This document shows positions 60,357 through 64,000 of a DNA stretch of 64,000 bases, one piece after another. The notes beneath the pieces are model-generated. The model did no database searches. It saw nothing but the letters and a program-made list of their open reading frames with translations, and was not told the DNA's origin. The DNA is from Paenibacillus lautus NBRC 15380 (GTDB taxonomy: Bacteria > Bacillota > Bacilli > Paenibacillales > Paenibacillaceae): NCBI RefSeq assembly GCF_004000945.1, contig NZ_BIMF01000003.1, forward strand, positions 372,001 to 436,000, read 5' to 3'. Numbering within the stretch: the stretch's first letter is position 1; each line of letters opens with the position of its first letter. A program made the translations under genes and the position numbers.

Positions 60357-61628
60357 TTATTTCACCGCGTTTTCTTCCGCCATCAATTCCAGCGCATATT
60401 CGTTCAAATTGATGGATTGGCCGTGATTCAGCCTCGATTTCTCTGCCGCGAACGCAATAAGGTGGCTGCGTACGGAGGCACTGGCCGACGTCAGGCTCTC
60501 CTGCCCATTATAGCTCCGAACCTCTCTCAAGAAGCTGGCCACAATTCCGCTGTCGCCCCCGCCATGACCGCTGGACTGCGAAGGAATCGTAATCTCCGTT
60601 TTCTGCCCGGTCAGAAAATCGTAAACCATAATCTTGCCTTCCTCTCCCCGAAGCTCGCCGCGGGTGCCCATGATCTGAATTCTGCGCTCCTGTTCATACG
60701 TAAATCCGCACATGCTGAACATCGCGGTGGCGCCGCCCTCAAACTCCATGTTGACGACCTGATGATCGACCACGTTGTTATCGCTCCGATAGACGCAGCG
60801 GCCATAGTCCGTATCGCGAAGCCCTTGAATGATATTCGGCTTGGTCAGCTCCTGGGTGAAATGCCCCGCCCATCCCTTGTATTGATCGCTCAAGTAAAAC
60901 CGGGGTGCCGAATATGGACAGGTTGGTTCCACCTGGCAATCAAGGCAGCGGTCGGCCGCACCTTCGGGGGCCTGCTCCTCCCGGAAATGCATCAGGGAGC
61001 CAAACGAAGTGACCTGCGTGCAAGGACGGTCCATCAACCACGACAGCACATCCATGTCATGGCAGGATTTGGCCAGTATCATCGGGCTTGCCTTGTCGGA
61101 GTTATTCCAATTCCCCCGCACAAAGCTGTGGGCAATATGCCAATATCCCACATTCTCGTTCAGCTGGATCGAAGCCACCTCGCCGATGGTCCCTTCCTGA
61201 AGCACGCGTTTGATGGTACTCCAAAAAGGGGTATATCTCAGCACGTGGCATATGGTCAAAAGCCTGTTGTTACGTATGGCAGCCTGCTCCATCTCTAGAC
61301 ATTCCTTCGGTTCCGGAGACATCGGCTTCTCCAGAAGCACGTGATACTGTTTCTCCAAAGCCTGCATGGTTGGGCCATAGTGCATGCGGTCCTGCGTACA
61401 GATGACGGCGATATCGGCAAGCTGGGGCTCTGCGAGCAGCGGCTCCCAGGATTCATAACACCGCTCCGGCGGGATTCCATGCTTCTCGGCAAAACGGATG
61501 CGCCGCGCCGGATCAGCCTCGGCTACGGCCACGAAGGTCAGCTCATGCGGGTAATCCAGGGCATAGGGGGCGTAACCCCCGGCGCCGCGCGCGCCTGCCC
61601 CGATCAATATGGCTTTCAATTGTGTCAT
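60357..61628 (-). CDS. Gfo/Idh/MocA-family oxidoreductase
   Basis: A 423-residue sugar oxidoreductase. The N-terminal Rossmann domain starts at LKAILIGAGARGAGGYAPYA; the conserved EKP motif occurs in VLLEKPMSPEPKE near 97. The C-terminal domain includes SCHDMDVLSWLMD and an uncommon Cys cluster, DRCLDCQVEPTC, that could bind iron-sulfur or zinc. AGGAGCGACATGAT precedes the ATG. It follows the third sugar importer's binding-protein gene by 35 bp, so it probably acts on the imported sugar, for example through a 3-keto intermediate. Confidence 0.9.
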   Translation of the reverse strand: MTQLKAILIGAGARGAGGYAPYALDYPHELTFVAVAEADPARRIRFAEKHGIPPERCYESWEPLLAEPQLADIAVICTQDRMHYGPTMQALEKQYHVLLEKPMSPEPKECLEMEQAAIRNNRLLTICHVLRYTPFWSTIKRVLQEGTIGEVASIQLNENVGYWHIAHSFVRGNWNNSDKASPMILAKSCHDMDVLSWLMDRPCTQVTSFGSLMHFREEQAPEGAADRCLDCQVEPTCPYSAPRFYLSDQYKGWAGHFTQELTKPNIIQGLRDTDYGRCVYRSDNNVVDHQVVNMEFEGGATAMFSMCGFTYEQERRIQIMGTRGELRGEEGKIMVYDFLTGQKTEITIPSQSSGHGGGDSGIVASFLREVRSYNGQESLTSASASVRSHLIAFAAEKSRLNHGQSINLNEYALELMAEENAVK

Positions 61629-61663
61629 ATCATGTCGCTCCTTTTAGGTTCTGGTACTCGCAT

Positions 61664-63286
61664 TTATTCGGTATATCGGTCTGCCGCGGACTGGTAAATG
61701 GCCAGATAGCGCTCCGACCCCATCTTCTGCAGGTTAGCTACATATTGGTCCCAGTTCTCAAAGGACTCGTTGCCGGCTATGAATTTATCCCGCATCTCAT
61801 CCACGTACGTGTGAATGTCGGTCTGGATACCGGTAAGCTCGGACTGCTCATCGGCCGTAAAGTTAAACGGCGGCCAAACCTTGTCTTGAGGGATGACGTA
61901 CGGCTCGGCTTTTTGTGCGTTCTCTACGGACGTCGGCAGACCTTCCGCTCCCTTGAAATACTTCTGCGTCACGAAGCCCGGATAATATCCGCCTGGCCAT
62001 ATCAGATACTGCCCTACCGCCTGGTCCAGATTGAGACCGTCCGGATTGTTCTTGATCTCGTCCACGTAATCCACATTGCCTTCTGCATCTTCCTTATACG
62101 TTTCGTCTTTCCAGCCCATGAAGAACATGCGGATGCCTTCGTCGCTGTAGAAGTAATCCATCCAGCGGATCAGCGCGGCCGGATTCTTCGCTTTATCGGT
62201 CAGGACAAACATCCCGATGTTCCCCAGTGGAGAGCCCGTGGCGCTGAACATCTGATCGCCGTGCGGCCCCTTCAATACCGGAAGCCCTACATAACCCTCC
62301 TGGTTGTAGATGGCGACCGGGTCTACGTTATCGACTACGCCGAGAAGACCTTCCACGCCCTTGGCGTCCACCTCCGTGCTCTTCACGGACATGATATCCT
62401 GTTCCAGCAGGCCGTCCTTGTACAGCTTATTCACGAACTGAAGCAGTTCCTTGTATCTTGGATCCGTCGGAATAAACCGGACCTTTCCGCTCGCCGGATC
62501 GGTATCCACGTTAATGTTCGAGGTTCCGTGATAATTGAGGCCAAACGAACCGCGCAAATAGTTGACGATGCCGGCGGTTCCCACACCACCCCAGGCATAT
62601 TCATCCTTCTGGCCGTTGCCGTTCGGATCCTTCTCCTTGAACGCCTTCAACATATCGTAGAATTCATCCAGCGTCTGCGGCTCTTGAAGGCCAAGCTTGG
62701 TCAGCCACTCCGACTTCACCCACGGCGTTCCGTACAGCACGGACCGGAACTCCGGATCATACAGCGTCGGCAGCCCGTAAATGTTGCCATCCGGCATCGT
62801 AATCCCCTTCTCAATGACCGGATACTTCTCCATCAATGCCTTGAAATTCGGCGCATATTGGTCAATCAGGTCATTCAGCGGGATAAACGCGCCCTGCTTG
62901 CCGTATTTCAGCAGATCTGCCCTCGGGAATGCGGAAGCATAGAACATTTCCGGATAATCGCCGCCGGCGAGCAGCAAATTCCGTTTTTCCGCCAAGTTGT
63001 CTTTGTGCACCGTGTCCCACTGTACCTGAATATTGGTCATTTTCTCATATTCCTGCCACAGCTTGATGTTGTTCCAGTCGGCGTTGGCAAAGAACTTTCC
63101 GGCAAATCCTGTCACCGTCATCTTGTCACTGACAATCGGAAACCCGGTCTCATTCATCGCTGTTTTCCCTTCACCCGCGGAGTCCGATTCAGCCGTTCCT
63201 CCCGAACCTTTCGAACTGCAGCCCACCGCCAGCGATACCGACAACATGCAGGTCAACAGAAGACTTCCCCATTGCTTCAGCTTCAT
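61664..63286 (-). CDS. Extracellular sugar-binding lipoprotein, LplA type
   Basis: A 540-residue binding protein. Signal peptide with lipobox LAVGC (Cys23). Landmarks of the LplA group: the segment KMTVTGFAGKFFANADWNNI, LLAGGDYPEMFYAS, FKEKDPNGNGQKDEYAWGG and KNPAALIRWMDYFYSDEG. GGGGAGG sits 7 nt before ATG 63286; the reading to 63307 is not needed. It lies behind the partial permease at the window end and ahead of the oxidoreductase. Paralogous to the binding protein at 16124-17743. Confidence 0.92.
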   Translation of the reverse strand: MKLKQWGSLLLTCMLSVSLAVGCSSKGSGGTAESDSAGEGKTAMNETGFPIVSDKMTVTGFAGKFFANADWNNIKLWQEYEKMTNIQVQWDTVHKDNLAEKRNLLLAGGDYPEMFYASAFPRADLLKYGKQGAFIPLNDLIDQYAPNFKALMEKYPVIEKGITMPDGNIYGLPTLYDPEFRSVLYGTPWVKSEWLTKLGLQEPQTLDEFYDMLKAFKEKDPNGNGQKDEYAWGGVGTAGIVNYLRGSFGLNYHGTSNINVDTDPASGKVRFIPTDPRYKELLQFVNKLYKDGLLEQDIMSVKSTEVDAKGVEGLLGVVDNVDPVAIYNQEGYVGLPVLKGPHGDQMFSATGSPLGNIGMFVLTDKAKNPAALIRWMDYFYSDEGIRMFFMGWKDETYKEDAEGNVDYVDEIKNNPDGLNLDQAVGQYLIWPGGYYPGFVTQKYFKGAEGLPTSVENAQKAEPYVIPQDKVWPPFNFTADEQSELTGIQTDIHTYVDEMRDKFIAGNESFENWDQYVANLQKMGSERYLAIYQSAADRYTE

Positions 63287-63334
63287 CCGTAATCCTCCCC
63301 TTTTCATGTTCCATCCATCTATCCATACAAGGAA

Positions 63335-64000
63335 TTATCCTTTGATGGCCCCAATCATAACGCCTTTGACAAAATACCGCTGCAGGAACGGATAGAGCGC
63401 CAGCACGGGTATATTAGCCACGACCAGCACCGCGTACTTAATGCCCTCCACTTCCCTTTGCTGCTTGATCGCCGATTCGGTCGACATTTTGACCATGTCG
63501 TTTGTTTGTCCCTGAATCAGAATTTCGCGCAGGATGAGCTGCAGCGGAAATTTATCTTTATCCGATAAATACAGAAGTGCATTGAAGAACGCATTCCAAT
63601 GACCGACCGCATAGAACAAAATGGTCACCGCGATAATCGGCATGGACAGCGGCAGTATGATCCGGGTCAAAATTTTAATGTTCGAGCATCCATCGATCGT
63701 CGCGGCCTCCTGCAGCTCGCCGGGTATGGACTGCTGAAAGAAGGTGCGCATGATGATGATGTTCCAGATCGATACGGCATTCGGGATAATCATGACCCAG
63801 AGCGTATTCAGCATGCCGAGGTTCTTAATCAGCAAATACGTCGGAATGAGTCCTCCGCTGAAAAACATCGTGAAGACCAGCAGCGCCATGATGGCATTTC
63901 GCCCGACAAAATCTTTCCGCGACAGCGGATAGGCCGCAAGGATGGTCATCGTGAGATTAATGAACGTGCCCAGCGACGTATACACCAGCGTGTTGGTAAA
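63335..64000 (-). CDS. Carbohydrate ABC transporter permease, YtcP type (5' end outside window)
   Basis: The C-terminal 221 residues of a LplC/YtcP permease; the frame is open to the window edge (FTNTLVYTSLGTF), so the start lies beyond 64000. Four TM helices and the EAA loop EAATIDGCSNIKILTRIILPL are visible; it ends with VKGVMIGAIKG, the family signature. It is close to the permease at 14273-15178 in type. Followed by its binding protein gene 48 bp downstream, so this importer has permease-binding protein-oxidoreductase order. Confidence 0.92.
   Translation of the reverse strand, partial: FTNTLVYTSLGTFINLTMTILAAYPLSRKDFVGRNAIMALLVFTMFFSGGLIPTYLLIKNLGMLNTLWVMIIPNAVSIWNIIIMRTFFQQSIPGELQEAATIDGCSNIKILTRIILPLSMPIIAVTILFYAVGHWNAFFNALLYLSDKDKFPLQLILREILIQGQTNDMVKMSTESAIKQQREVEGIKYAVLVVANIPVLALYPFLQRYFVKGVMIGAIKG

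Noticed and set aside
61622-63292. A 556-codon plus-strand frame opposite the third binding protein
   Set aside because: It mirrors the real minus-strand lipoprotein gene, has no ribosome site and no recognisable motif.

Overview
The window looks like a chromosomal stretch of a Paenibacillus-type member of the Bacillota. The signs are strong AGGAGG-like ribosome binding sites with frequent TTG/GTG starts, MsmX-style sugar importers without their own ATPase, membrane-bound AraC regulators, CcpA (cre)-like sites, a HelD-type protein, and about half G+C by eye. No rRNA, tRNA, CRISPR array or intact mobile element was seen. Species cannot be fixed from the sequence alone.

Layout. 1-3.7 kb (minus): a sugar-acid type catabolic operon (DUF1537 kinase, GntR/FCD regulator, zinc dehydrogenase, start of a TRAP solute receptor) with a clear promoter, a cre-like site and a 24-bp palindrome. 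3.9-4.9 kb: a broken oxalate decarboxylase gene. 5-8.7 kb: MarR regulator and MMPL exporter. 9-12.1 kb: a large hybrid sensor kinase. 12.4-14.1 kb: O-methyltransferase and divergent LysR regulator. 14.3-20.3 kb: Lpl/Ytc-type sugar importer with a membrane-bound AraC regulator. 20.5-22.2 kb: HxlR regulator and MFS exporter. 22.4-26.8 kb: Gln-rich cupin protein, LysR remnant, M20 dipeptidase, palindrome cluster, zinc alcohol dehydrogenase. 27-30.5 kb: small enzymes (VOC, APH-like kinase, DinB, WYL regulator, ABM monooxygenase). 30.6-32.9 kb: AraC regulator and GH29 alpha-L-fucosidase. 33-36 kb: DrrAB-type exporter and TetR regulator linked by similar operator-like sites. 36-39 kb: VOC protein, SDR, Atu4866-like protein, AraC regulator. 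39-42.4 kb: second sugar importer. 42.7-45.1 kb: DUF1772 membrane protein, G1 glutamic peptidase, DUF2268 protease. 45.2-48.1 kb: amidohydrolase, ankyrin lipoprotein, LysR regulator. 48.2-54.2 kb: heterodimeric multidrug ABC exporter and HelD-like ATPase. 54.4-56.2 kb: second DrrAB-type exporter. 56.2-58 kb: NmrA-like reductase and WYL regulator. 58.1-58.9 kb: wreck of an IS1182-type transposase plus structured repeats. 59-60.3 kb: MBL-fold hydrolase and Lrp regulator. 60.4-64 kb: Gfo/Idh/MocA oxidoreductase and a third sugar importer, running off the end.

The common theme is many small regulator-plus-target modules: uptake and breakdown of sugars or sugar acids, and export or modification of toxic compounds. 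Three importers (14-18, 39-42 and 61-64 kb) have binding protein and permeases but no ATPase in view, so a shared ATPase elsewhere is expected. Four to five export systems (MMPL, MFS, two DrrAB-like, one heterodimeric ABC) each sit beside a regulator or a regulatory leader. I did not find a convincing wholly new system. The most worthwhile leads are the TetR operator pair, the possible leader peptide before the heterodimeric ABC exporter, the palindrome and 13-nt repeat arrays, the Gln-rich cupin protein, and several decaying genes.
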